Shown: positions 54,075 to 63,811 of the stretch, piece after piece
Layout of the letters: every line of letters begins with the position of its first letter
Numbering within the stretch: the stretch's first letter is position 1
Made by a program: the position numbers and the translations under genes
Notes under the pieces: generated by a model
Databases searched by the model: none
What the model was told of the DNA's origin: nothing
The model's input: only the letters and a program-made list of their open reading frames with translations
NCBI RefSeq assembly: GCF_027938815.1
Contig: NZ_CP115913.1
Span: 1,026,001 to 1,090,000, forward strand
DNA: 64,000 bases
Reading direction: 5' to 3'
Source of the DNA: Oceanirhabdus sp. W0125-5
Lineage (GTDB): Bacteria > Bacillota > Clostridia > Clostridiales > Clostridiaceae

Positions 54075-54767
54075 TTATTTTGTAGCGTTTGTATTTATTT
54101 CATCATATATTTTATAGACACCTTCAATAAATTTATCTAGAGTTATCTGATCTATGAAATCACCAAGTTTAGTTCCCATTTCTGCATTTTCATAATAAAA
54201 TTTGTAAATTGATTCAACTATGTTAAAAGCTTCATCTTCATTTAAATTTGAAGCAATCTTATCAGAAAGTCTTGGATGATATCCTGCACTTCCGCCAGCT
54301 ACTACTACGTAACCTTCATCTTTAGTGCCTAAAACTCCAATATCTTTAGAGTGAACACTACCACAAGCATTACGACATCCAGCAACTCCAATTTTAGTTC
54401 TGTTTGGGGTAGGTGCTCCGTAGAATCTTTTTTCAAGTCTTAGTCCTAACGTAAGTGAATTTTGCTTCATTCTTTTACAAAAAGCAGCTGGGCACATCTC
54501 TACATTCTTAACTGAATATGGAGATAGAACAGCGGGTTCCATACCTAGATCTTCCCATGCTTTTTCAACATCTTCAGCTTTTAAACCAATTATCATAAGT
54601 CTTTGACCAGATGTTAATTTTATAGATGCATTATATTTTTGAGCAACTTCTGTAATCTTTAATAGAGTTTTATGACTAACAAATCCACCAGGAATTCTAG
54701 GGGTAATTGCGTAAGTTCTTTTATTATTCCTAATTCTTTGCAAAACTGCATATTTAGGCATTTTCAT
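54075..54767 (-). CDS. Small siroheme sulfite/nitrite reductase-like protein
   Basis: A 230-residue protein of the low-molecular-weight sulfite reductase type found in anaerobes. Residues 1-75 form the ferredoxin-like half (FVSHKTLLKITEVAQKYNASIKLTSGQRLMI). The siroheme/4Fe-4S ligands are C92 and C97 (MCPAAFC) and C131 and C135 (GCRNACG). It probably reduces sulfite or nitrite, or handles a related siroheme reaction, with electrons from ferredoxin. The redox partner is not in the window. Confidence 0.85.
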   Translation of the reverse strand: MKMPKYAVLQRIRNNKRTYAITPRIPGGFVSHKTLLKITEVAQKYNASIKLTSGQRLMIIGLKAEDVEKAWEDLGMEPAVLSPYSVKNVEMCPAAFCKRMKQNSLTLGLRLEKRFYGAPTPNRTKIGVAGCRNACGSVHSKDIGVLGTKDEGYVVVAGGSAGYHPRLSDKIASNLNEDEAFNIVESIYKFYYENAEMGTKLGDFIDQITLDKFIEGVYKIYDEINTNATK

Positions 54768-55101
54768 AATATCACCTCTTTATATTTAAGATTAGTTTAT
54801 TCACTAATTTTGATTTCATGTAAAGTATAAAAAGATTATACATAATAAAAAAGAAAAAAGTGGTAACTAATGATACGTAAATATTAAGTTATAAATAATA
54901 AACATAATTACTATAATGAAAAAATGTATTTAAGGTGAAGAGTTGGGGAGAGCTACTAAAGATAACGTATATTAAAAGTGAAATGTAATAATTTTATATG
55001 AATAAAATAATGGAAAATTATATTATTTATTTCTAAAAAAAAAACTATTGATTTTTAGTTATTTATCTGTAATAATCTATAATTATGATAAAAAAAAGAA
55101 G
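54768..55101. other. Divergent intergenic region between reductase and decarboxylase
   Basis: AT-rich sequence holding the promoters of two divergent operons. A tataat box at 55077-55082 could serve the decarboxylase. I see no clear hairpin or known riboswitch. Confidence 0.4.
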
Positions 55102-56568
55102 GTGATTATTATAAAAAAAAGTCTTGAAAAACAGAATGAAGTTCCCCTATTTACAGCGCTTAAGGAATATCACGAAAAAGGCACTGTACCTTTTGATGTT
55201 CCGGGGCATAAGAAGGGGAAAGGAGCAAGTGAATTATCAGAGTTTTTTGGTGATACAATGCTTCAATGTGATGTGAATTCAATGAAACCACTTGATAATC
55301 TTTCGAGTCCTGTGAGCGTTATAAAAGAAGCTCAGCAACTAATGGCAGATGCATATGGAGCAGATGAAGCTTTTTTCATGGTTAATGGGACAACAGCTGC
55401 TGTGCAGGCAATGATTTTAAGTTCCTGTAAACCGGGAGACAAGATAATACTTCCAAGAAACGCTCATAAATCAGCATTTAATGGGATTGTATTAAGTGGA
55501 GCTAATCCCATATATGTTCAACCTAAAGTTCATAATCAGTTTGGTTTTGCTGCAGCAGTGGAATTTGAAGATATCAAGAGAGTTATAGATGATAATAAAG
55601 ATGCAAAGGCAATATTTTTAGTAAATCCTACGTATTATGGTACTGTATCTAAGATCGATAAGATTATAGAATACGCCCATATGAATGGAATGATAGCTCT
55701 TGTAGATCAAGCGCATGGTGCTCACTTTGCTTTTTCTGATAGATTACCTAAATGTGCTATTGAAGCAGAAGCGGATTTAGTTGCAGTTAGTACACATAAA
55801 ACAGGTGGATCACTTACTCAAAGTTCAGTATTATTGAGAAAAGGAGATAGGGTGAAAAGCTGGAAAGTTCATAAAAGTATTAATCTTACTCAAACAACAA
55901 GTGCTTCGTATTTACTGATGAGCAGCTTAGATGTATCAAGAAGAAATTTAGTCTTGAATGGTAAAGAAATTTTTGATAAACTTATTGATGTTTGTAGAGA
56001 AGTTAGATCAAATATTAATAAAATTGAGGGACTAAATGCATTTGGAAAAGAGATTATTGGAAAACAAGGTATAGTAGACTTTGATGAATTAAAGCTTTCG
56101 ATTAATGTGCATGGGTTAGGTCTTACAGGATTAGAAGTATATGATATTTTGAGAGATGAATACAATATTCAAGTTGAGTTAGGAGATATGTATAATATAT
56201 TAGCTATTGTAAGTGTTGGAGATGACATAAATAGTCTTATGAAACTATATGATGCTCTTTTAGACTTAGCTACTAAATATAGAAGAGAAAAGAAAAAATT
56301 TATAAAAATAAATCTCCAAAACCCAGAAATTAAGCTCTCACCAAGAGATGCATTTTATGCAGAAAAATTAAGTATTGCATTAGATGATTCTTGTGGTAAA
56401 ATAAGTGGAGAATCAGTTATGGTTTATCCACCAGGAATACCTATAATTTGTCCAGGTGAAGTAATAACTGAGGATATAATTTATCATATTAATTTATTAC
56501 GAGATCAAAATTGTATGTTAAATGGTATTGAAGATGTAAGTTTAAACACAATAAAGATAATTGAATAA
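55102..56568 (+). CDS. speA: Orn/Lys/Arg decarboxylase (probable arginine decarboxylase)
   Basis: A PLP-dependent fold-type I decarboxylase of about 488 residues. The N-terminal signature is PLFTALKEYHEKGTVPFDVPGHKKGKG, the PLP region has MVNGTTAAVQAMI, and the Schiff-base Lys lies in VSTHKTGGSLTQSS. The C-terminal domain with YPPGIPIICPGE completes the family. It leads a set with speD, speE and speB, so arginine is the likely substrate (agmatine then putrescine and spermidine). The start is uncertain: GTG at 55102 is taken, but the GGTGAT could instead be the ribosome site for an ATT or ATA codon a few bases on. An ORF from 55048 would include the tataat box and is unlikely. Confidence 0.88.
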   Translation: MIIIKKSLEKQNEVPLFTALKEYHEKGTVPFDVPGHKKGKGASELSEFFGDTMLQCDVNSMKPLDNLSSPVSVIKEAQQLMADAYGADEAFFMVNGTTAAVQAMILSSCKPGDKIILPRNAHKSAFNGIVLSGANPIYVQPKVHNQFGFAAAVEFEDIKRVIDDNKDAKAIFLVNPTYYGTVSKIDKIIEYAHMNGMIALVDQAHGAHFAFSDRLPKCAIEAEADLVAVSTHKTGGSLTQSSVLLRKGDRVKSWKVHKSINLTQTTSASYLLMSSLDVSRRNLVLNGKEIFDKLIDVCREVRSNINKIEGLNAFGKEIIGKQGIVDFDELKLSINVHGLGLTGLEVYDILRDEYNIQVELGDMYNILAIVSVGDDINSLMKLYDALLDLATKYRREKKKFIKINLQNPEIKLSPRDAFYAEKLSIALDDSCGKISGESVMVYPPGIPIICPGEVITEDIIYHINLLRDQNCMLNGIEDVSLNTIKIIE

Positions 56569-56825
56569 AAGTATAATTCATAATTAAATTTGAAAATATA
56601 GTTTTTGTAAAAATATTAAATTGTGATATTATAATAAAACTTTTAAACCCCTTGGTAATACAAGGTTTTTATATGGTCTCAAAGTTTAGTATATATAAAC
56701 ACAGAGTTTAAAATATGAAGAAAAATAAAAATATAATAATTTTCTTTACTACAAATAAACTTAAAGTTAATTTATAGTAAACGAAAAAATACTAATAATT
56801 TATGAAAAAAGGAAGGATGAGGGTT

Positions 56826-57245
56826 ATGAATATCGAGCAATTAGGGAGACATATTCTTGTTGAAATGTATAACTGTGATAAAGAGGTTTTAAATGATCAT
56901 GCACTTATTGAAAAGTACATGTGTGAAGCAGCAGAAAAATCAGGAGCAACTATAGTGCAAAGTGTATTTCACATGTTTAATCCATGGGGAGTTAGTGGTG
57001 CTGTAATTATTCAAGAATCTCATTTAACAATTCATACTTGGCCTGAATATGGATATGCAGCTATAGATTTATTTACTTGTGGAGATAGTGTAAATCCATG
57101 GGTTGGATTTGATTACCTAAAAGAAATGTTAAAAAGTGATAAGACAGAGACTACAGAGGTTGTTAGGGGAGAAACAGGAAGAATAAGACATTTCTCACAT
57201 GAGAAATTTGATAATATTCATTTCAAGCCAGTTGATGCTGAATAA
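56826..57245 (+). CDS. speD: S-adenosylmethionine decarboxylase proenzyme
   Basis: A 139-residue pyruvoyl enzyme that supplies decarboxylated SAM for spermidine. The self-cleavage site is E64-S65 in IIQESHLTIHTWPE, with the family blocks MNIEQLGRHILVEMYNCD and GYAAIDLFTCG. The ATG at 56826 is chosen because it gives the family N-terminus and has GGAAGG 9 nt upstream. Confidence 0.95.
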   Translation: MNIEQLGRHILVEMYNCDKEVLNDHALIEKYMCEAAEKSGATIVQSVFHMFNPWGVSGAVIIQESHLTIHTWPEYGYAAIDLFTCGDSVNPWVGFDYLKEMLKSDKTETTEVVRGETGRIRHFSHEKFDNIHFKPVDAE

Positions 57246-57377
57246 AAAAAATAGACTTATAAAAAAATATAATAAGTCTAGAAAATTAATAAATAATATA
57301 AATATAAATTAAATTAAACACACACACATAATTCTAACATGAAAAATAAAGAATTTAAAGGATGGTATGGATAAATT

Positions 57378-58241
57378 ATGGAACTATGGTATACAGAAAA
57401 TCATACAGATAACATTAAATTTTCAATAAAGGTTAACAAACATTTATACACTGCTGAAAGTGAATTTCAGAAAGTAGACATATTTGAAAGTGATGAAATT
57501 GGAAGATTTTTGACACTTGATGGATTAATGATGGTAAATGAGAAGGATGAATTTATGTATCATGATATGATAGTTCACCCAGCTTTCGCTGTTAAACCAG
57601 ATATTAAAAGAGTGCTGGTTATAGGTGGAGGAGATGGAGGAACAGTTAGAGAGATAACTAGATACCCATCTGTTGAAAAAATAGATATGGTTGAGATAGA
57701 TGAACTTGTTGTAAAGTCCTCTATTGAATTTTTAAACTACACTTCATGTAAGTTAAATGACCCAAGAGTGAACCTGTACTTTGAAGATGGAATAGAGTTT
57801 GTTAAAGACAAGGTAGCAGAATATGACCTTATTATAGTTGACTCTACTGATCCAATTGGACCAGGAGAAGGGTTATTTACAAGAGCATTTTATAATGATT
57901 GTTATAAGGCTTTAAGTGAAGATGGAATTCTTGTAAACCAAAATGAGAGCCCATACTATGCTAGAGATGCTAGAAATGCTAGAAGAGCTCACCAAAAAAT
58001 TAAAGAAATATTCCCTGTAAGTAAAGTATATGAGTACCATATGCCGACATATCCATCAGGTCATTGGATGTTTGGATTTGCTTCTAAAGGGTTAGATCCA
58101 ATAAATGATCTTAAAAAAGAAGAGTGGCAAAACATTGGATTAAAGACTAGATATTATAACACTGAACTTCATGTGGCTGCTTTTGCACTACCTAATTATG
58201 TAAAGGAGTTATTGGAGAAGGAGTTAGGGGAGAATGAATAA
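57378..58241 (+). CDS. speE: Spermidine synthase
   Basis: A 287-residue aminopropyltransferase that joins putrescine and decarboxylated SAM. Motifs: VIGGGDGGTVREITRYPSVE, the acidic IDSTD-type VDSTDPIGPGEGLF, and NQNESPYY. It overlaps speB by 8 bp, so the two are coupled; a putrescine supply by SpeB directly feeds this enzyme. Confidence 0.95.
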   Translation: MELWYTENHTDNIKFSIKVNKHLYTAESEFQKVDIFESDEIGRFLTLDGLMMVNEKDEFMYHDMIVHPAFAVKPDIKRVLVIGGGDGGTVREITRYPSVEKIDMVEIDELVVKSSIEFLNYTSCKLNDPRVNLYFEDGIEFVKDKVAEYDLIIVDSTDPIGPGEGLFTRAFYNDCYKALSEDGILVNQNESPYYARDARNARRAHQKIKEIFPVSKVYEYHMPTYPSGHWMFGFASKGLDPINDLKKEEWQNIGLKTRYYNTELHVAAFALPNYVKELLEKELGENE

Positions 58242-59082
58242 GAATATAATGTCTTTTATAGGATTTGATAGTGAATTCGAAGAAAGCCAAATTGTTTTAT
58301 TTGGAGCTCCATATGACGGTACTGTATCCTTTAGACCTGGAACAAGATTTGCTCCAGAGGTAATCAGAAAAGATTCATACGGTCTTGAGACTTATTCACC
58401 TTATCATGATGATGATTTAGAAGAGTATTCATTATTTGATAGTGGAGATATTGAATTCCCTTTTGGTAATAGAGATAAAACGTTATCTATGATAGAAGAG
58501 AGAACAAGAGAGATAGTTAGTACAGGTAAAATACCTTTTATGGTTGGTGGAGAACACTTAGTTACTTATCCTGCTGTTAAAGCTGTAACAGAAAAATATG
58601 AAGATTTGGTCGTGATACATTTTGATGCTCATGCAGATCTAAGAGAAGATTATTTAGGAGAAAAGCTTTCTCACGCAACTGTTATTAGAAGAGTATGGGA
58701 TATGATAGGCGATAAGAATATTTATCAATTTGGAATAAGATCAGGTACTAGAGAAGAATTTAAATGGGCAGAAGAGCACGTTTACATGAGAAAATTTGAT
58801 TTAAAAGGTATAGAAGAGGCAATAGAGATGATAGGAGACAGACCGGTATATGTTACTATTGACTTAGATGTTTTAGATCCTTCTATATTCGCAGGAACAG
58901 GAACTCCAGAGCCAGGAGGAGTATCTTACAAAGAGCTTCAAGAGGCAATTATCAAGCTTAAGAAGTTAAATATCGTTGGTTCTGATGTTGTTGAATTATC
59001 ACCTCAGTATGATGTTAGTGGAGTTTCTACTGCTGTTGCTTGTAAGGTGATTAGAGAACTTGTTTTATCTATTTTAGGTTAA
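58234..59082 (+). CDS. speB: Agmatinase (arginase family)
   Basis: A 282-residue manganese ureohydrolase. Metal motifs: GGEHLVTYP (His), HFDAHADLRE (Asp and His) and TIDLDVLDPS (Asp). The substrate is assigned by context: with an arginine decarboxylase upstream it converts agmatine to putrescine. The family also includes formiminoglutamase, which is unlikely here. GGAGAAGGAG lies before the start inside speE. Confidence 0.92.
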   Translation: MNKNIMSFIGFDSEFEESQIVLFGAPYDGTVSFRPGTRFAPEVIRKDSYGLETYSPYHDDDLEEYSLFDSGDIEFPFGNRDKTLSMIEERTREIVSTGKIPFMVGGEHLVTYPAVKAVTEKYEDLVVIHFDAHADLREDYLGEKLSHATVIRRVWDMIGDKNIYQFGIRSGTREEFKWAEEHVYMRKFDLKGIEEAIEMIGDRPVYVTIDLDVLDPSIFAGTGTPEPGGVSYKELQEAIIKLKKLNIVGSDVVELSPQYDVSGVSTAVACKVIRELVLSILG

Positions 59083-59125
59083 TATATAAAATCCTTTAAT
59101 AATGAAGGGGAGAGCAAGTATAAAA

Positions 59126-59375
59126 GATAATGGAGAATGTATAATGTAGAATGGATAATGATTGACATTTCACTCTGTGAAATTTTAATTGTATTGTTCC
59201 TTGAACAGTAGGGGTTTACTCGTTTCATTTGCAATAAAACATTGTAATTTAAATACAATATTTTATCTTAGATAAAATGAGTAAAAACCTCTTTTTCAAA
59301 AGAACAATGAAATGTAGTTTCTGCGTATGCAGAAACATCCAACGTTCTCAATTCTCAACTCACCACTCTCAACTT
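59126..59375. repeat. Dispersed multi-hairpin intergenic repeat, copy R6
   Basis: Lies between speB and the cysteine operon. Left hairpin atttcac/gtgaaat, middle attttatc/gataaaat type, right gtttctgc/gcagaaac. Left and right end units differ (ataatgtaga versus ctcaattctc). Confidence 0.85.
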
Positions 59376-59403
59376 CTTTTAAAGGTCTTTAATTTTTTAT
59401 TTA

Positions 59404-59426
59404 CACGCTTAGCGTGATTTTTTTTT
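59404..59426 (+). terminator. Terminator before the cysteine operon
   Basis: A 5-bp cacgc/gcgtg stem with a tta loop and nine T. It probably ends the polyamine operon transcript. Confidence 0.75.
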
Positions 59427-59435
59427 ATTTTGTTG

Positions 59436-59464
59436 TTGACATTTATAAACTCATTGCATATAAT
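59436..59464 (+). promoter_or_regulatory. Sigma-A promoter of the cysK-cysE operon
   Basis: TTGACA at 59436-59441, a 17-bp spacer and TATAAT at 59459-59464: full consensus, directly upstream of the T-box leader. Confidence 0.9.
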
Positions 59465-59470
59465 AAATAT

Positions 59471-59771
59471 TAATCAGAGTAATGTACTCGGAATAAAGTG
59501 GTAAAGCGTCGAAAAAGGAAAGTAGTATAAAGGGAATATACAGAGAGAGGTTTCAGAGCTGAGAGATACCTTATAGGAAATTTATATGAAGTGCCCTTTG
59601 GAGTGTGTACCGAAAAGCTTTTGCTTAGTAGGCTGCATGGGGATTCGCCCCTTATAGCGATAGAGCATAATAGTGCTTGAAAAGTGGATACTTTGTATCA
59701 ATTAGAGTGGAACCGCGGATAATACTTCGTCTCTTAATGCAGAAATGTGTATATGAGAACGAGGTTTTTTT
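59471..59771 (+). promoter_or_regulatory. T-box leader, cysteine type
   Basis: Starts just after the promoter. The T-box sequence AGAGTGGAACCGCGG is at 59704-59718. The terminator at 59725-59771 (cttcgt/acgagg and ctc/gag with one bulge, then T7) competes with it. A TGC at 59592-59594, in a position fitting the specifier loop, reads as Cys, in line with cysK and cysE downstream. Uncharged tRNA(Cys) would prevent termination. After the leader, 59787-59840 holds a twofold repeat of agaag-aggagta, meaning unknown. Confidence 0.88.
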
Positions 59772-59993
59772 ATTTTTAATTATTTTTTTAAGAAGCAGGA
59801 GTAATTTTATTAAATTTTATTTTTAAGAAGTAGGAGTATTTTTTATTTTATTGTTAGGGAATGTTTAAAAATAACTTCCACTAAATCTATTTCAAAAAGT
59901 GACAGAAACATTCACATTTTTGAAATAGAAGGGGAAGTAAATTTTAAGCCGACCATTAGGAGAAATTTTAAAAGAAAAAGGAGAGATTTGATT

Positions 59994-60899
59994 ATGTTTA
60001 AGAATGTTTTAGAAATGATAGGGAAAACACCGATTGTTAAACTTAATAACGTTGTAAATGAGGATATGGCAGAGGTATATGTTAAATTAGAAGGATTTAA
60101 TCCAGGTGGAAGTGTAAAAGATAGAGCGGCTTTAGGGATGATAGAAGCAGCAGAAAAAGAGGGGTTACTAAAAAGTGGAGACATTATTGTAGAACCTACA
60201 AGTGGAAATACAGGAATAGCTTTAGCGATGATTGGTGGGTTAAAAGGATACAAGGTAATTTTGGTAATGCCTGATACAATGAGCCAGGAGAGAAGAGCTA
60301 TGATGAAGGCATATGGAGCGGACCTTGTTTTAACAGAAGGTGCTAAAGGAATGAAAGGTGCAATAGAAAAGGCATATGAAGTTGCTGAGGGTAAAGAGGG
60401 ATATTTCATTCCACAACAATTCAATAATGAGGCTAACCCTTTAATGCACTATGAAACTACTGCAGAAGAGATATTTAGTGAGATATCAGATGTAGATTAT
60501 TTTGTAGCTGGAGTAGGTACTGGAGGAACAATTACTGGAATAGGAAAAAGACTTAAAGAATTAAATCAAAATATAATAAATGTAGCAGTTGAACCTGCAA
60601 ATTCACCTGTTCTTTCAGGAGGTGGCCCTGGACCACATAAGATTCAAGGGATCGGAGCTGGATTTGAACCTAAAATATATGATGGAAGCATAGTAGATAA
60701 AATAATTACAATCAAAGATGAAGAAGCTGTTGAGACTGCAAGAAAAATTGCTCAGAATGAAGGGTTGCTATTAGGAATATCTTCAGGAGCTAGTATTGCA
60801 GCGGCTATAAAACTTGCCAAAGAAGTAGGAAAAGGTAAGAAGGTAGTAGTTGTTTCTCCTGACAATGGAGTAAAATATTTATCAACAGGTCTTTATTAA
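59994..60899 (+). CDS. cysK: Cysteine synthase A (O-acetylserine thiol-lyase)
   Basis: A 301-residue PLP enzyme that makes cysteine from O-acetylserine and sulfide. PLP Lys in [21 protein letters not shown] substrate loop, the GTGGTITG phosphate-binding loop and ISSGAS. ATG at 59994 with AAGGAGAG about 9 nt upstream. It is controlled by the cysteine T-box and co-transcribed with cysE. Confidence 0.95.
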   Translation: MFKNVLEMIGKTPIVKLNNVVNEDMAEVYVKLEGFNPGGSVKDRAALGMIEAAEKEGLLKSGDIIVEPTSGNTGIALAMIGGLKGYKVILVMPDTMSQERRAMMKAYGADLVLTEGAKGMKGAIEKAYEVAEGKEGYFIPQQFNNEANPLMHYETTAEEIFSEISDVDYFVAGVGTGGTITGIGKRLKELNQNIINVAVEPANSPVLSGGGPGPHKIQGIGAGFEPKIYDGSIVDKIITIKDEEAVETARKIAQNEGLLLGISSGASIAAAIKLAKEVGKGKKVVVVSPDNGVKYLSTGLY

Positions 60900-60925
60900 A
60901 TAGAGAATAATATAAGGAGCTGAAG

Positions 60926-61516
60926 ATGATGAGATTTTTAAGAACTTTAAAATATGATATAGATCATGTGCTCCAAACTGATCCTGCAGCTAAGAGTTTT
61001 CTAGAAGTTCTGATATTGTATCCTCACATTCATGCTTTGATAGCATATAGAATTGCTCATGTAATGTATAAGAAAAAGTGGTTTTTCTTATCAAGGATGA
61101 TAAGTCAGATAAGTAGATTTTTCACTGGAATAGAGATACATCCTGGTGCACAAATTGGAAAAGGATTGTTCATAGATCATGGTATGGGAGTTGTTATAGG
61201 AGAGACTACTATAATTGGAGATAATGTTACTATATATCAAGGTGTAACTTTAGGTGGTACAGGAAAAGAAAAGGGTAAGAGACATCCTACTCTTGGAAAT
61301 AATGTTATTGTTGGAGCTGGTGCTAAAATTCTTGGTAATATTTACATTGCCTCAGGAACTAAAATTGGAGCAAATGCCGTGGTTCTTAAGGATACAAGTA
61401 AGAAATCCACAGCAGTAGGAATACCTGCTAAGATTTTACCGAGACGACCTAAGGCTATTGATGATATTGAGAAAGATGGGAAAATAATAAGTATATACAA
61501 TGAGATGATAATATAA
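60926..61516 (+). CDS. cysE: Serine O-acetyltransferase
   Basis: A 196-residue hexapeptide-repeat acetyltransferase giving O-acetylserine to CysK. The N-terminal helical part (DPAAKSFLEVLILYPHIHAL) is short. The catalytic beta-helix is EIHPGAQIGKGLFIDHGMGVVIGETTIIGDNVTIYQGVTLGGTGK, followed by KRHPTLGNNVIVGAGAKILG. AAGGAG lies before the start. The order cysK-cysE under a T-box fits cysteine-starvation control. Confidence 0.95.
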   Translation: MMRFLRTLKYDIDHVLQTDPAAKSFLEVLILYPHIHALIAYRIAHVMYKKKWFFLSRMISQISRFFTGIEIHPGAQIGKGLFIDHGMGVVIGETTIIGDNVTIYQGVTLGGTGKEKGKRHPTLGNNVIVGAGAKILGNIYIASGTKIGANAVVLKDTSKKSTAVGIPAKILPRRPKAIDDIEKDGKIISIYNEMII

Positions 61517-61520
61517 AAGA

Positions 61521-61650
61521 AGTTGATAGTGGACAGTGGAAAACGGACACCGAATGACATTTCACTCTGTGAAATTTTAATCTTGTTGTTCCTTGGACAA
61601 TAGAGGTTTACTCGTTTAATTATAAATGAAACATTGTACTTGAATTATAA
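61521..61650. repeat. Dispersed multi-hairpin intergenic repeat, copy R7 (right half missing)
   Basis: Left end with gtggaca units and the atttcac/gtgaaat hairpin are present. The sequence departs from the family after acattgtact, so the right half is lost. Confidence 0.75.
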
Positions 61651-61678
61651 TGATTTAAATTAATATAAATTATAAAAG

Positions 61679-61721
61679 CAAAGCCGTGATTCGGATTAAT
61701 ACGAATCACGGCTTTGTTTTT
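61679..61721 (+). terminator. Terminator of the cysteine operon
   Basis: A 15-bp perfect stem (caaagccgtgattcg with cgaatcacggctttg), 8-nt loop and a T tail. Confidence 0.92.
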
Positions 61722-61845
61722 GGGTTTTTAATAGTTCTATATTAAAGGGTTATAAATGCGATTTTTGTTACTTTTATGGGAAATATAAACTTTTTAATAA
61801 AAATATGGTATACTTTAAAAGTACAAGCTGATGAGGAGGGATTTT

Positions 61846-63021
61846 ATGAGATCTCAGAAAAAAATACTTTGCTTTTTGGTAGTTATTATCTTCTTAAATG
61901 TTTTTATAGTATTTGCAGATAATGAAACAGACTTAACTAATAAAATAAATAACCTTGAGAAAAAATTAAAAAGCAATAATACAAATCAAAAGGAAATCAA
62001 TACTTTAATGGACGATATTGAAGTAGAATTAGAGGATTTAAGTATTAAAATTGAAAAACTTGATTATGAACTTGAAAAAATAAATAATGAAATAGATAAA
62101 AATGAAGAAAATATAACCAAACTTGAAATACAAATAAAAGAGCTTAACCAAGAGCTAATTGAAGAAGAAAAAAAATTAGAACAAAAAAAGAATACATATG
62201 CTAAACAAGCAAAATTTTTATATGTAAAAGGTGTTAGTAGTAAATTAGAAATAATTTTTTCATCAAAAAGTTGGGAAAATTTTATAAGCAATTTATCATT
62301 TGTAAAAAAGTTGAGTAATCATAACAGGAAATTATTTAATGAGATAACTAAAGGTATGGAGAAAATTGAAAGCGATAGAAAAAAATTAGAAGCAAATAAG
62401 AGGAATATCGAAGTTCTTAAAGCGGAGAATCTTAAAAAGCGAGCTGAAATTCAAGCTTCAAAAGATGAACAAATGTATTTGGTAAAAAAGGCAAGCGAAA
62501 AAAAGACACAATATGAGGAAACCTTAAGAGCGTATAATATAAAAGAAACTAATACAAAAAAACAAATTGAACAAGCTAAAAGGCAGTTAGAGGAAATGAG
62601 AAGGAAATTAGACGAAAAACCTGTAAAGACAGGAAATGTTACTGGTGAGGATATCATTGCTTTAGCGTCAAAGTTCTTAGATACACCATATTTATGGGCA
62701 GGCACAAGACCTTATGATGGGACACCTGGTTCGGGATTTGATTGTTCTGGTTTAGTACAATATGTATATAAACAATTTGGTATTACTACTGGGCGAAGGA
62801 CATATGATCAGATTATACATCCCAATGGAAGAGTGGTTTCAAGAGCTAATCTTAAACCAGGAGATTTGGTGTTCTTTGGGTCAAAAAGTGATCCCCATCA
62901 CGTGGGATTATATATTGGTAACAATAAGTATCTCCATGCACCAAGAACAGGCGATGTTATAAAAATATCTCCTATGACCAGGTCGGATTATGTAGAAGGG
63001 AGAAGGTTTTTACCAGATTAA
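61846..63021 (+). CDS. Secreted NlpC/P60 peptidoglycan hydrolase with coiled-coil domain
   Basis: A 391-residue exported cell-wall hydrolase. The ATG at 61846 is preceded by AGGAGGGA; a signal peptide covers 1-24. Residues about 30-245 form a long coiled coil of the CwlO/PcsB type, which in related proteins couples activity to an FtsEX-type partner. The C-terminal NlpC/P60 domain has FDCSGLVQYVY with the catalytic Cys, HHVGLYIGNN with the His and the terminal YLHAPRTGDVIKI. It cleaves gamma-D-Glu to diamino-acid bonds. Confidence 0.9.
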   Translation: MRSQKKILCFLVVIIFLNVFIVFADNETDLTNKINNLEKKLKSNNTNQKEINTLMDDIEVELEDLSIKIEKLDYELEKINNEIDKNEENITKLEIQIKELNQELIEEEKKLEQKKNTYAKQAKFLYVKGVSSKLEIIFSSKSWENFISNLSFVKKLSNHNRKLFNEITKGMEKIESDRKKLEANKRNIEVLKAENLKKRAEIQASKDEQMYLVKKASEKKTQYEETLRAYNIKETNTKKQIEQAKRQLEEMRRKLDEKPVKTGNVTGEDIIALASKFLDTPYLWAGTRPYDGTPGSGFDCSGLVQYVYKQFGITTGRRTYDQIIHPNGRVVSRANLKPGDLVFFGSKSDPHHVGLYIGNNKYLHAPRTGDVIKISPMTRSDYVEGRRFLPD

Positions 63022-63025
63022 ATTA

Positions 63026-63172
63026 TTGGTAATACATGCTAAAAGTGAATTTTATACATCAGTTATTTTACAATCTGATACAATGGATTATCTAAAGTCT
63101 AAATTAATAGACTATCTTCATATTACTGAGGAACTAAAAATTTTAATAAAGAGTGTACCTACAGTAACTTGA
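63026..63172 (+). pseudogene. Possible gene remnant
   Basis: An open frame of 48 codons (TTG start, TGA stop) reads VIHAKSEFYTSVILQSDTM..., protein-like in composition but without a ribosome site. It may be the end of a lost gene. Confidence 0.25.
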
Positions 63173-63262
63173 CACTATCAGTCTTTTTACAATGCTTTGC
63201 AGTTTTGTAATCTATATGATGCAATATAATCAATGATTAATATTTATTGGAGGATTTAACTT

Positions 63263-63811
63263 GTGCAAAAAAAAATTTCAATAATTTTAATACTATTAAT
63301 AATAGTGCTAACATCATTATTACTAAAAACTCGATTCAATAAAAAAGCAAATGAAACTATCCAAGTAAAAATAACAAATATACTTAGTCAGTCTGTTGAA
63401 GATGTTAATCCTAATATGTTAATTATTATTGACTCTATAACTAAGGATGATTATCAACTAGTAAGCTACACATATAATAATATTGTAGGTTTTAGTGTTT
63501 TTAAAAAAAATAAGAATAATAAATTTGAACATCATTCTAGTAAATATAGTTCAGACGGTAAGCCAACTAGCTTTACATGGTTTTATGGAGAGAAATTATC
63601 TTTTTTAAAGTATCTAATAATATATCCTAATGCTAATAAAGATATATCTAAAATTAAATTTACAATAAATAATAAGACTTTTGTAAAACATGTTGATTTG
63701 AACAAACCTTCTATGATTACTTTTGATGTTAATTTAAATATATTTGATGAACCTGTATATGAGTATAAATATCAAATCTTTGATAGTAATGATAATGAAT
63801 TAATAGAATAA
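63263..63811 (+). CDS. Exported or membrane-anchored protein of unknown function
   Basis: A 182-residue protein with GTG start and TTGGAGGA 8 nt upstream. A single N-terminal hydrophobic segment (5-23, IILILLIIVLTSLLLKT) is followed by a beta-rich region outside the membrane (NIVGFSVFKKNKNNKFEHHSS, TFVKHVDLNKPSMITFD). No family recognised. A strong terminator follows. Confidence 0.7.
   Translation: MQKKISIILILLIIVLTSLLLKTRFNKKANETIQVKITNILSQSVEDVNPNMLIIIDSITKDDYQLVSYTYNNIVGFSVFKKNKNNKFEHHSSKYSSDGKPTSFTWFYGEKLSFLKYLIIYPNANKDISKIKFTINNKTFVKHVDLNKPSMITFDVNLNIFDEPVYEYKYQIFDSNDNELIE

Noticed and set aside
55048..55101. N-terminal extension of the decarboxylase from TTG at 55048
   Set aside because: It would include a tataat box, lacks a ribosome site and adds residues not found in the family.
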